A stretch of DNA of 64,000 bases, taken from the NCBI GenBank assembly GCA_026745465.1, contig JACYXH010000479.1:5177011-5241010 (forward strand), in the 5' to 3' direction. Positions 1 to 29,625 of this stretch are shown here, in pieces. Each line of letters opens with the position of its first letter. Within the stretch, counting starts at the first letter, position 1. This stretch comes from Lota lota. Lineage: Eukaryota > Chordata > Actinopteri > Gadiformes > Lotidae. The notes under the pieces are model-generated. The model ran no database searches. It had not been told where the DNA came from and saw nothing but the letters and a program-made list of their open reading frames with translations. Position numbers and translations under genes: made by a program.

Positions 1-483
1 GGCGCCCTGAACTTTGGGGCGGACCTCATGTCTCGCGGCGGTCCCCGCCGAGACAAGTGGCGGTTACATCCCGACATTGTCCGACTGATCTGGCAGAGGT
101 TCGGGATGGCTCAGGTGGACCTTTTTGCGTCCAGAGAGAACACCCACTGCAGTCTGTGGTTCTCTCTCAACCCCTAAGATCATCCCCCGTTGGGGGTAGA
201 CGCGATGGCGCAAGCACCGTGGCCGCGGGCTCTCTTATATGCATTCCCGCCGCTTCAACTGATCCATCCTCTCCTGAAGCAGGTCAGGCAGGAGGGATTG
301 TCCCTCATTCTAGTGGCCCCGGAGAACCGCTCAGCTCTGTGGTTCCCAGAGCTAGCGGCGCTCTCTTGCATGGAGCCCTGGCCGGTACCGATCAGACCGG
401 ACGCGCTTTCACAGGCGCACGGGACGGTGCACCACCCGCCCGATGTGGCGGGTCGGTTGTTGGTTTGGCTTCTGAGAGGTTGA
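1..483 (+). pseudogene. RT/RNase H-domain C-terminal remnant of DIRS-like element
   Basis: Frame 1 reads through a conserved DIRS RNase H-side block including the motifs ADLMSRGG, VDLFASRENTHC and LGVDAMAQ, and ends at the stop at 481-483 after WLLRG. The frame is broken by a stop at 175-177 (taa), just after the FASRENTHC block, so this copy cannot make a full product. The 5' reverse-transcriptase part is outside the window. Recognition is by motif only. Confidence 0.72.
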
Positions 484-594
484 TTCTACAAGGCAGAGGT
501 CTGCCAGGAGCAGTTATCAACACTATTCAGAGCTCTTGCGCGCCTTCCACTTCCTCCCTTTATGCGGTGAAGTAGGGCGCTTTCTCTACGTGGT

Positions 595-1614
595 GTGACC
601 TCAACCACATTGTCCCATCTCTCTGTGAGGTGGGAAGCGTGCTTGGGTTCCTTCAGTGTTTGCTGGAGTAAAGTTTGGCTTTCTCCACTATCAAAGTCTA
701 TGCGGCAGCCGTTTCAGCTGGCCACGCAGGATATGACGGAAAACCGGTTTTCAGTCACCCACTGGTCAAGACATTCTTGCGTGGGGTTAGACGTGTTAAA
801 CCTGTTTCTCATGTGCTTACACCACGTTGGGATCTTCCCACCGTGTTGCGTTATTTATCCAAGGACCCTTTCGAGCCTCTGTCTCAAGTCCCTTTGGATG
901 TCCTTTCCTTTAAAACGGCGCTCTTATTGGCTTTGGTTTCTGCCAAACGTGCCGGCGAGTTGACCGCGCTGTTAGCCCGAGCTGCTTGTTATTGAACGAG
1001 GACAGCTCCTTCGCGCTGCTTAGACCCAATCCTGCGTTCCTTTCCAAGAACACTAACAGTTATTTTCGATCTAGGGATATTGTGCTTAAGGCTTTTCACT
1101 CCCCGCCTAATACTAGTGAGGCGGAAGCGGAGTTGTATCTCCTGTGCCCGGTGCGGGCATTGGCTATGTACGTGAAACGCTCGGCTGCGTTCCGTTCCAC
1201 ACAACAGTGGAATGTGTAATGTGTGTGTGTTGTTTGTGTCGAGATGAAATGTGTGGTGTTTTTCTTTTCTTTCTTCCAGCGTCGCTATAACACACAAACT
1301 TGTGTTATAGCAACGCTGCCAAGGGCCGCGCTCTTTCAAAACAGCATCTGTCTCGCTGGATATGTGAGGGTGTCTGCTAAGCCTACACTCGGCAGGGCTT
1401 AGCTTCACCGTTGGGTGTTAGAGCTCACTCTGCACCGTGGCCGCTTCATCTGCCCTATTCAAGGGGGTTTTGGTGGAGGACATTTGCGCGGCTGCGTCAT
1501 GGTCTTCCCACGGTCCTTTTATCCGTTTTTACATGTTGGACATTTCCAGGGGCTCACTCGGCCACTCTGTGTTGCAGTCGGGAGCCCTTTCTACGGATTA
1601 GATATTGAGTTTGT
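595..1614 (+). pseudogene. Tyrosine recombinase remnant of DIRS-like element
   Basis: Several frames carry successive parts of a tyrosine recombinase. The N-terminal core-binding part, with FSTIKVYAAAVSAGH and then SAKRAGELTAL, lies at about 675-990. A middle part follows at 986-1219 (LLCPVRALAMYV). The catalytic C-terminal part, with the RAHS block and then CAAASWSS, is at about 1411-1614, where the frame changes between the two blocks. In DIRS elements this enzyme integrates the DNA copy by recombination. At least two frame changes and a non-coding GT-rich stretch at 1219-1290 show the gene is dead. Confidence 0.7.
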
Positions 1615-2172
1615 CACTCAGATTATTTTCTCTCTCCCTGCTGTCACCCGGTGGTGTTTCAGCGTGGGTACTGAGCTCAGGAGTGACCGGTTACTATTGC
1701 TTTGATTACGGTTCGTAACCGGCGTTTTAATATCCTGTCATCTAATATTGAACATTGCACAACATCGTCCCTCTTTTTGAGCGGATGTATGAAGGGCCTT
1801 GTTGCTTGTTGCTATTGGTAGCTTGGTTCTTCTGCCTAGTTCCGCCCCTATGGTAGCAGATGTAGGAGATGCCTTGTTGCTCTGCATTCCTCCTTTTTCA
1901 TGTTTCAATTAAATACGGGTTGAGTCAGAGTTACAGACTCACTCTATTGTCTTGATCATCGCTTTGCGTGTTCTTAAGAGAATTTAGGGTTTCTTATTTA
2001 GCTGTTGTGTTATGCACATCTTCGGCGTTTTGAGTCTGATGTGCCCTGTGACTTAGGTCTTAATTTTTGTGACTTGGGTCCAGCAGGAGTACATTTATCG
2101 GGCTCCGCTCGCAGCTTCACCTTAGCCCATAAGGCGAAGCCTAGACGGTGAGCCTACATGAAATAGAACGAT

Positions 2173-2453
2173 AGTTATGTTATTATAACTCTAGTTCTAT
2201 GATTGTAGGCGTAGCTGTCTAGTTTCCCACCTGCTGTACCCTCCAAATGCTGAAAAAATAGCTGGGAGGACGAACACAGCTGTGCACCGCATTATATACA
2301 CGGTGTCGTGGGAAATGTGGGCGGTGCCCACGTTGATTGGTGCATTGCTGAAAATGTTCAGTGCACGCGAGTGCCCGCACGGGACAAGCCCATAAGGCTA
2401 CGCCTAGACGGCTACGCCTACAATCATAGAACTAGAGTTATAATAACATAACT
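2173..2453. repeat. 50-bp inverted repeat pair at DIRS-like 3' end
   Basis: The arm at 2173-2222 and the arm at 2404-2453 are reverse complements over 50 bp with one mismatch. They enclose about 180 bp of unique sequence. A degraded third copy of the arm lies just upstream (about 2126-2180), sharing the cataaggc and cctagacg blocks. Inverted repeats of this kind are expected near DIRS element ends. Confidence 0.85.
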
Positions 2454-2552
2454 AGGACTGCAAGCAGTCACACAAGGTAGTCACAGCCCACGCACCGCCT
2501 TCCCCACGCACCACCTTTCCCGGCGGCCGCCCTTTTCGAGCCACGTCTCGCA

Positions 2553-2697
2553 AAATGCACGGTCGAGGTTGGACTCGAACCGGCGACGCCGCGTCCGTGC
2601 AGCGTTTCAAAGCAATTCATGGTCGGGGTCGGATTCGAACTGTCGACCCTAAGCTTGTGGGGCAGAAGCAATACCACTTCACTATGCAGACATGTGA
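2553..2697 (-). repeat. Two tRNA-like units in tandem (SINE or tRNA pseudogene debris)
   Basis: Read on the minus strand, both units contain a Pol III B-box: GGTTCGAGTCC near 2580 and AGTTCGAATCC near 2640. The unit at 2624-2697 also has an A-box-like TAGTGAAGTGG and a possible anticodon arm, so it resembles most of a tRNA. The acceptor stem does not close, so it is not called as a functional tRNA. The two units share the spacing between B-box and the downstream CGACC block. Confidence 0.45.
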
Positions 2698-2811
2698 ATT
2701 GACAGGTTCAAATCAATCTGATTTGAGAGGGAGAAGTCTTCCAATAGTGGCAGATGTATGACTTGTACACAGGTTTACTGGAAGTAAACACATGTAAATA
2801 ATCAAAGACAG

Positions 2812-2896
2812 GTGGTTTCATAGTAGATGCCGTTTATGTGTGATATTTTGCCACAGACGCAGTGGTTACATAGTAGATGCCGTTTATTTGTGATAT
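2812..2896 (+). repeat. Direct repeat, ~35 bp with 50-bp period
   Basis: The block around catagtagatgccgtttat occurs at 2812-2846 and again at 2862-2896 with two differences. It lies in the intergenic stretch before me2 and may be part of an unrecognised interspersed repeat. Confidence 0.6.
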
Positions 2897-2899
2897 ACT

Positions 2900-3672
2900 C
2901 CCATCTGCTGGCGAATTGGTGCAATCAACTTAAGAAAAATCACTATAATTGACACTGTGACGTCATGGAATGAGATATCAACACCAACATTGTATCAAAT
3001 GTTAAGGGTTAATGTGCTTGCCAAGTTTCTGCCTACTTGTAAAGCTGATTTGTGGCTGATATAGTAATGTTAGATCATTTGCATATTATGAATTTGCCAT
3101 AAGTCTGCCATTTCTTTCCAATCAGAAATCTCCTTGAAAAATAAGCTCAGACAAGCCCACAGATCATGAATCTGAAATCCGTTTTTCTTGGCAAGCTCTG
3201 GTTCTGTAGAAGAAGATTTTTGAAGGTTTCACACAATTTTCACTGTACAGCCAAATCTATCATGACAGACTTTATGGTCCCAAGAGCATACAATGTTCAG
3301 CATGTGAAATAAGGCGTATACACCAAGTTTCTGAAATTTTCATCCATAGGGGCGGACGTGCCGATCGTTTAAATTTGACCGGATGTTATAGCGCCACCTA
3401 CAGTATGCGCAATTCGCCGGCAGACTTTTTCGAGACCTGAATATCAGGGATATGTACAAATCCCCCAAATTCAAAAATACAAGCGTTGCCAATCAAGAAT
3501 AATAATAGGCGACCGCGACAATAACAATAGGTATCCACAGATACACTGTGAATATTTAACTATAGTTCTTATTATAATCTTTCCTTGTGTGTGTCTTTGT
3601 GTGGCTCTCTCTCTCACTCTCTCTCTCAGAGTCTTTCCACCACTGTGTGTGTAGAGCAGGTGACTGTCCGCC
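2900..3672. other. Intergenic and me2 upstream region
   Basis: No gene is visible upstream of the me2 start. Bases 3300-3470 include gttatagcgccacctac, a motif I associate with dispersed teleost repeats; a related ggtggcgctataac occurs at about 22114. A CT/GT-rich stretch at 3585-3660 immediately precedes the me2 start codon and probably includes the 5' UTR. No convincing TATA box was seen. Confidence 0.4.
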
Positions 3673-14329
<10,657 letters not shown>

Positions 14330-15083
14330 ATGGAAACGGAAGAGGCTAACACGAGACCCTGAGCGTGGCACACGTCATCGCTCGCTCGCTCTGCTCTCAT
14401 TTCGCCTCAGATCTTGGATCACAGTGGGAAACAAAAGGCAGTTTACATTATTAGACATACTCTACACAATTGCCACCTTTGAATATTAGATATATTATTA
14501 TAAACGATTTGTTTAAGATTGGCAAGCTCATTAGGTTTTAGAAATTTAGAAATTTAGAAAGGTTCATGTTTAAAAATCATCCGACCACAGTTGGTTTCTG
14601 ATGGTCAAGATGAGAAACTGCTGGGGGCGAGGAGCTACTATTCGCAGAGGAGTGTGAGAAAATGGGATTGAGGATGTTTGTGACCCAGAGCTAAAAATGT
14701 ACCCTTAGGTTCATGGGGGACACTATTTTCAGGGTCAGATAATGAACAAATAGACACTCAACAGTTGAGATAACACCAAATGAAAAGCCAACATCCACTC
14801 CTTGCTGGAAAGGGGATTTCAGTTCAATGTATTGTTTTATTGTTGTTTCTCCAAATGTTGTTCTCCAGTATGCTTGTCTTGAACGTCAACTTGTTTTGGT
14901 ATTATGTGTCAATTATGTAATCTCTCCTTCTTCATAATGTTCAACTATATGTGTTACAAACACTCCTTGTGTAGGTTGTGGTAAAGAGTGCAGCTAAATA
15001 GAAAGAAATATATATAAAAATCTATATAGATATACAAACATACATAAACTATCCAAGTGGATAACACAACAAAGTAAAATAAA
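14330..15083 (+). other. me2: me2 3' UTR (inferred)
   Basis: From the stop codon to a canonical AATAAA at 15078-15083. AT-rich, with no other gene. Transcript end inferred from the signal only. Confidence 0.55.
15078..15083 (+). promoter_or_regulatory. Poly(A) signal AATAAA, me2
   Basis: First clear AATAAA hexamer downstream of the me2 stop, about 750 nt away. Confidence 0.55.
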
Positions 15084-15480
15084 GATTTATTTTAAACGTT
15101 TTGGGTGACATTTATGTTCTGAATATGAATGCTTTATGGACAAGTTTCACAGTATAGCTAAAGTTTTATTTAGGTAAAGCTATTTATATCAAAAACGTGA
15201 TCATGTTATCATGATAGCACTTTCAGCCATTTGAAAAACCTGATGATGCACCGGTATTGTGTTCATCGTTTCATTAACTTTTGTATCTTTGGGGTGTATT
15301 TGCATGTCAGTGCAATGCTACATATGTCTACAGTGGTATCCAACAAGCTTATGTAGTCCTATAACTTCAGCTCCCTTATCAAACAGCTTATTTTTTTTAA
15401 TTTAATGTAAGGAGTAGGCCTGATTGAATGTATAAGCACACTTACATTTAATTTGATTAAGTTAACTTTTTATTTTCACC

Positions 15481-15665
15481 GTATATGACGCTTGGATGGG
15501 ATGACGTCGCGTCGCCCCGCATCTTCCTCGGTCTGTCTGAACGTCGCATGTAGAATGCGTCACAGCAACGTGATTGGTTACCTACTACAACAACCCAGTT
15601 GTTGCTGGTTGATGAAAATGTCAGATTGTATTTGTATTTGTATTTGTATATAATTTCTGGAAACC
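15481..15665 (+). promoter_or_regulatory. elac1: elac1 promoter / 5' UTR region
   Basis: A short CpG-rich patch (15485-15560) contains TGACGTCG at 15502-15509, a CRE-like site, about 160 bp before the start codon. Just before the start is a short (TTTGTA)n run at about 15630-15650. Function is inferred from position. Confidence 0.4.
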
Positions 15666-16429
15666 ATGACAATGGATCTGACTTTCTTGGGGACTGGATC
15701 TGCATATCCGTCCCCCCATCGCGGTGCTTCGGCGCTGGTTCTTAGGACGGAGGGGGAATGTTGGCTGTTTGATTGTGGTGAAGGCACTCAAACCCAACTC
15801 ATGAAAAGTCAACTAAGAGCAAGTGAGTAACGTTAGTACTATAGTTGAAAAAAATCTTGCAATTTGTGTTTGATCAATTTGATCATGTCGCTAGTGCTAA
15901 GTAACCCGCCTCTAATACAATAATCACCATTACAACATTGTACTGATCCAGGTCGCATCACCAAAGTTTTCATCTCCCATTTGCACGGGGACCACCTATT
16001 CGGTTTACCCGGTCTCCTCTGCACCGTGAGCCTACAGACAAACCCCAGCCCCACTCAGACTCTGCCCTGCGTGGACATCTATGGGCCCACGGGCCTCAGG
16101 AAGTACCTCAGGGTGACTTTGGGTCTCACGGGCTCACAGCTCATCTTCCCTTATGCAGGCAGGTACCAAATATCAATACACACCCTCTGCCGCTATGAAA
16201 TGGCCCGTCTAATACTGATACTGGGAGAAAATATCTCATAAGTAGAAGTATATGTCCGTAAAACATTTGTTTTGTTCCATAGTCCCTTGAAGCACATATG
16301 CACAAAACAAACCATGCATATAAAACACTATCAACCCTAAAACACCGAATATTTTGGGTTGCCAAAAAAACTCTTATTAAGCCTAGTATTAAGAATATCT
16401 AACTACTAATATATATACATATATATATA

Positions 16430-16481
<52 letters not shown>

Positions 16482-17790
16482 TAATATATTTTATATTTTA
16501 AATTTAACGTTATGGTGATCTGATTAAGGTGTATGTTTACTGTCTTACTTTCTTCCATTCTAGTTCATGAGCTTGAGACTCTGCCTGACCAGAGTCCACC
16601 AGAAGGGCAGCTGAGCTGTGAGGTTTGTGTCACATTTTGAAATATAAATATGTTGCAATGTGCAACCTGTTAATAATGCAAACACACAAAACAAGACTTA
16701 CAGTGAATTTAGATATACGTCATCCCAAAATAGACTAGCATGCCATCTGCTTTTTCTGAGTTTTTCCTCAATATTTCTCATCTTTAAAGATGACCTCAGA
16801 GTCTGGTCCGCTGCATCCTCAAGAGCAGCTGGGGAGAAGCGTCTCCCTGGACTTCTCCACTGACTGCTACCTGCTTTTTCAAGACAAGAGGTTTGTGGTG
16901 AAGGCCTTCAGGTTGTTCCACCGCGTTCCCTCCTTTGGCTTCTGCGTTCAGGAGCATGACCGACCTGGCAGACTCAACACAGAGCTGTTGAAAGAGTTAG
17001 GTAAAGCTGCTTTTTTAATGACGTTTAATATATTTTCTATCAATTGTACAAGGTACAAGTTGATGTCTGCTTGGCTAAGTGCATTGGTGTGAGCTACTAT
17101 TAATCTCAATAACAACAGTGTATCAACTATTTGAAGAGTATTTTAAATAGATCCAAGCCCAGCAGAGCCTGGGTTTGGATCTCTTAATGGTGACACAAGT
17201 TAAAAATGTTTGATTTTTCAGTACCTAGCGGTACAACAGACCAAAATCATCACATAACTAACAGTGACACGGTCTGTCCAGCGCTGCTTGTAAAGCGAGT
17301 CATTCTTTACGCTCTAGGCCTTAACCCCGGACCCCTGTATGGCCGTCTGAAGGCTGGGGAACCTGTGACCCTGGAGAACGGCCGTGTGCTGCTGTCCAGT
17401 GAAGTCATGGAAGAAGCTATTCCAGGGAGGAAAATCTGCATTTTAGGAGACTGCAGTGCCATTGTTGGAGATGGACCGCTGAAGGCATGCTATGGAGCAG
17501 ACATTTTGGTTCACGAAGCTACGCTCGCTGATGAGCAGCAGGAAAAAGCCGTGGAACACGGGCACAGCACTCCCAATATGGCTGCTGCGGTAGCCTTGGC
17601 TTGCGCTGCGCAAAAGCTGGTTTTGTATCACTTCAGTCAAAGGTACAAGCCTTGTGCCCTGCAGAAGGAAGGGGATGACGATGACATTCTCCTGCTCAAA
17701 AGACAGGCAGAAGACGCCCTTCAAGGTAGCGGTGTAGATGTTACTCTGGCTGAGGACTTCCTTACTTTGGCAATACCCCTAAAAAGGTAG
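15666..17790 (+). CDS. elac1: Zinc phosphodiesterase ELAC protein 1 (short-form RNase Z)
   Basis: Metallo-beta-lactamase-fold endonuclease that removes tRNA 3' trailers; the mammalian short form is cytosolic and is linked to repair of tRNA 3' ends. Coding exons: 15666-15822, 15952-16158, 16564-16622, 16790-17000, 17318-17790, joined in frame to 368 aa (human ELAC1 is 363). Zinc-site residues are present: His62, His64, Asp66 and His67 in SHLHGDH, His185 in LFHRVPSFG, Asp256 in GDCS, His316 in HFSQRY, plus the HEATL (277-281) and HGHSTP (292-297) motifs. Two methionines lie at the start (M1, M3); the first is used, as in human. Intron 2 must start with GC (see finding). The gene follows me2 on the same strand, 1.3 kb after its stop, and faces mier3. 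Confidence 0.97.
16410..16480. repeat. (TA)n microsatellite, elac1 intron 2
   Basis: About 70 bp of almost pure TA, roughly 85 bp before exon 3. Confidence 0.9.
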
Positions 17791-17870
17791 TTTGTTTTTT
17801 ATATAATGCATTTATGATTCAAAATAGCGAAGAGGCCGCCCGGTTCAGAAGTTGACTGAAAGATGTAGAC

Positions 17871-17911
17871 AATAAACCAATTGTGCAATTACCTAGTTAT
17901 CTCCCAATAAA
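17871..17911 (+). promoter_or_regulatory. Two AATAAA poly(A) signals, elac1
   Basis: AATAAA at 17871-17876 and 17906-17911, 80 and 115 nt after the elac1 stop, implying a short 3' UTR. Confidence 0.6.
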
Positions 17912-18189
17912 AAAAAGATATCCCTAAGGAACCCCATGAACTGATTTATTTATCTTTTCTACTTTGATTGCATAAGATTCAAGTGCTGCTCGGTTTGACT
18001 AATAGCCACAAACCCACAGCATCATAGCATGATTATTTCTCAAAGTAGGGCGTGTCAACATTTGAGAAGACAAAGAAATGAAAACTATGCTGAATAATTG
18101 AAATATTTGTCATGTCAGTTATTGTGCGGTTATAGCTCATGTTTGCAGCGGTTTAATGAGTAAAACAAGAACAGAACCTTTTCCAGAGC

Positions 18190-18195
18190 TTTATT
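18190..18195 (-). promoter_or_regulatory. Poly(A) signal AATAAA, mier3
   Basis: tttatt on the plus strand in the context gagctttatttctgg. Most distal strong signal before elac1; other candidate signals occur upstream in the UTR. Confidence 0.45.
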
Positions 18196-20526
18196 TCTGG
18201 ATCTGTACACAAGGTATTAAAAGTACAACAGAAAATACAAAAGAATGTTTAACAAAAGAAAACAAAACAATGTCTATGTACAATTTTTTTTTATAAACAA
18301 TAAAGAGCTTCTTGAACATTTTCTGATAGTGAATGTTTTGATTGTCTATATTTCTGGATATACATTATAAGTTTTGTAGGTTTTTATTCACAAAATGTAT
18401 TTTTCTTTATCACCAAAGGACTTAAATGTGTTCTTAAAACCACAACTGCTATACCTTTTCCTTGTTTAACTCCAAAAACAACAAAAAATTAAGTGCTTGC
18501 GTACACACACAATTCCGATACCAGTTATCAATAAAAGGTCACATTTTCGAGATGGGTGGTAAAATAAAAAATAGCCTACTTTTAAGTCAATGGCCTTTAC
18601 ATTCGGACAGTTTGTCTCCATCTTTGTACAAAAAGGACAGGCAAAATAAATTATCACTGGACTGCTAACGCTAGAAGAGCCGAGAAAGGATCTACTGCAT
18701 TTTACTGCACGTTGCATTTTTCAAAGAGAAACTAGCTCTCCACAGACATCTCTACAGCCATCCCTATACCATCGAGCCTAAACAGACACTTTACTGTTTT
18801 TTCTTTTCGTTTTGTTGTAAAAAGGGAAGATGAGTCTTTTACACATGACAGAGTTTTGAACACAAAAACAATGCAACATTGAGTAATAGTACCAATGATC
18901 TTCAGTGAAGCAGTTTTTTCAGAAGTGGTAAGAGAAGACAGCGGTCATGTGTCGTTAAGCGGTCTCTTGGTATCTGGGTGTAAATTCTTTCTAAAATGGA
19001 AGATCTAAAATAAATCCAAAATTCTTTAATAAATAAAAAATGTGATGTTCAATTGGGGGGAGACAAAATAAATCTGTACATATCTACAAATTATTGCCTT
19101 TTGACAAAATAATGAAATCACAAGCTTTGTTTTTCAGCACTGATTCACAAGTGTTAAGAGGTCAGGTAATAGACTTTAAAGGCTATTTGCTAATCAATTT
19201 ACAAGAAACACAGAAGTGAATATCTCCTATGATGCCGGACATTGAGTTTTACTAATTTTGACTTCACAAACGAATGATGGTTCATATAGACAAGAATCCT
19301 GTCTGTACACACAAAATTGTGGATTAAACTGCAGATTTATGGACATGACGAGACATTCAGCACAATGTACCCCTGAAACAAACTACTTATATCACAATGC
19401 ATAGATAAATTAACACTACTACTGCATCCATTCAACTGACAAAACATCTGCCAAAATGACTTCACCTTACAACTGCGTGATTCAGTCTATGAGAAAATAG
19501 CTTAATTTCTGCTACAAGATGCCGACTGGACACAAAACTAAAAAACAGACAATGCAAAAGCATACTCTCTAACAGTGCAGAGATTCAAAAACCCAAGAGT
19601 GGCTTATAATGAAGAAATAATACTGATAGCAGGTAAACGCAAACTACCAAAGTGGTTTATAACTGGCACTACTTAAAGAAAAATATGTTCATTATTAGAA
19701 CCGTAAATGATACAAAAATAAAATAAATTGACATTGGATTACCATTGTGCCTACTTTTTCTGACATACAAATTAAAATTTTAATTATTAACATGGTGGTG
19801 CATGACGACCTTAATGCTTTCGGGTAACTTTACATCTATTTTTATATTGCCGCTGTAATGTTTTGCAAGTATGATGACTGCTACCTTACTATAAAAATAA
19901 ATAGATTCCTGTAATGTTACTGTAAACAAGTGCTGTACAGCCACCCAGGTTAGTGAATATATGGAATTACTACATTTCATAAATAAATCAAAGATCAATT
20001 GAAGGAGAGAATGAAAGGGAAATAGGGATTCCTAGGACACGATTCCTTTTGGCAACTTTGGATTGTTAAACAACTGAAGTGACAAAAACTATGAAACAAG
20101 CTTCCACAGGAGAGGAGAATAAAAACGTAAAAAGTAACAGACCACTCAAACAGGAGGCCGTAGCAACATAAGTGCTTCTTCCTGTAACCGTCTAGATCTC
20201 CGTGCTAAGCTAGGTTGCCTTTCACTTAAAGCCAGGTTAACCATGAAAGCAAAAAACAAACCAAACAATGCAAATGACTCCAACCTGGCTTCAATTAAAG
20301 AACCTGTAAACCAAAACACTGAATTAACAAATGTACCGCTTGAAAAAAAAATAAAAAAACTTTAAAAAAGAATAAGCGTATACAACTGAAAATGATTAAT
20401 ATAGGCAGAAACATAGGCCGTTTTTGGCAGCTGAATACAATGGCAGGATTACGTGTGGATGTGTGAGGGGAAGGAGGAAGATACACAACGCTCCTAAAAC
20501 TGCAGCCTCTGGGCCCCACTGTACAT

Positions 20527-20680
<154 letters not shown>

Positions 20681-20907
20681 TAAACTCTTGAGAGAAAATC
20701 AAGATTTTAGTACTATATGATAGACATCACTGATGTCATATTACACAAAAAAGAACAAACAAAGTATATTCATGTACATATAGATATATGTATATATATT
20801 TATATAATAGAATTTAAACAAATCCGATTCTCCAGTGAGTCGAGTCCTATGTACAAGTAAGAGGTTGGTTTTTAAAAAGGGATGGAAGGGGGCGTGGCTG
20901 AGGAAGA

Positions 20908-28949
<8,042 letters not shown>

Positions 28950-28958
<9 letters not shown>

Positions 28959-29110
28959 ATTGGTACCTTTAGCTAATGGGCTCGTTCCAGCCCAGTACCC
29001 GGATAACCACTATCAGCCAATCAAAGCTCCAGGTACCACTCTCAGCCAATAACAGCTCCTGTTAACATTACTAGTCGTGAGGCCTTTCAAATTGAAAAAT
29101 GTATTGAGCT
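28950..29110 (-). promoter_or_regulatory. mier3: mier3 exon 1 and promoter with two CCAAT boxes
   Basis: The initiator methionine is at 28958-28956. Within 100 bp upstream (plus-strand 28985-29060) gccaat occurs twice, at about 29015 and 29044, each followed by a similar caaagctcc/aacagctcc block. On the mier3 strand these are inverted CCAAT (ATTGG) boxes, typical NF-Y sites. No TATA box was seen. Confidence 0.5.
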
Positions 29111-29408
29111 AATCTATATTAATTTAGTATTTAAACATATTTTAGACAGATTGTCATGGAGCAAATAGGCTGTATAACAAAAGTATTGCATATATCTAAT
29201 CTAGCACGTTTTGTTTCAGCACAAGTTGCTTTGCTAATTGCAAACTCATCCATTTTTCTCTTCTTAACATGTTCATCTTCTTCAGCTTTTCGTCACACTT
29301 AAGTATTTTCGAACCATTTATCTTATTTTGATCTATTTAATTAAACACATTCGATGTGTTCAGCAATCCCAGAACCACTGCGCAAGGATTTAACATGTAG
29401 GTCTAGAC

Positions 29409-29496
29409 CAGGGGTCTGCAACATTCACCATCAAAGCCAGTGCAAAGGGGTGGAAGAGCCGCATGCGGCTCCAGAGCCGCGGGTTGCTGAATCCTG
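29409..29496. mobile_element. Very short hAT-derived MITE, 88 bp
   Basis: Starts caggggtctgcaac and ends gttgctgaatcctg, imperfect inverted termini of a widespread vertebrate hAT family, with the internal block gccgcatgcggctcc. The flanks gtctagac (29401-29408) and gtctagac (29497-29504) are an exact 8-bp target duplication. Confidence 0.8.
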
Positions 29497-29582
29497 GTCT
29501 AGACCTACCTTTAAAATCTCAGAATATGCTTATTTTTTAAAACACCCTAAGAGAATGACCAAAAGGGGGCAAACAACGCCCC

Positions 29583-29625
29583 CTTGTATAACACCTTCCA
29601 ATTTACTTGGAAGGTGTTATACAAG
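29583..29625. repeat. Perfect 19-bp hairpin with 5-nt loop
   Basis: cttgtataacaccttccaa (29583-29601), loop tttac, then its exact reverse complement (29607-29625). It overlaps a second small hairpin, gggggc / gccccc, at 29565-29583. Confidence 0.85.

Larger units (their letters stand above)
1..2453 (+). mobile_element. DIRS-like tyrosine-recombinase retrotransposon, 3' part, decayed
   Basis: The left edge of the window cuts into a retroelement. Reading + it holds the end of an RT/RNase H-type ORF (to 483), then a tyrosine-recombinase-type ORF in pieces (about 595-1614), then a non-coding tail ending in a 50-bp inverted repeat (2173-2222 and 2404-2453). This order, with a recombinase in place of a DDE integrase and inverted rather than direct terminal repeats, is that of the DIRS group. 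In-frame stops and frameshifts make it inactive. The 5' part lies outside the window, so full length and flanking target site cannot be judged. The family call rests on recognising conserved blocks in translation. Confidence 0.8.

Noticed and set aside
2624-2697. Functional tRNA gene on the minus strand
   Set aside because: A- and B-box-like parts exist, but the acceptor stem does not pair and the T-stem has mismatches. Kept only as a tRNA-like repeat.
16162-16168. Canonical GT donor for elac1 exon 2 (cag|gtacca)
   Set aside because: It would shift the frame and give a stop directly after the junction with exon 3, whereas the GC donor at 16159 restores the conserved sequence.
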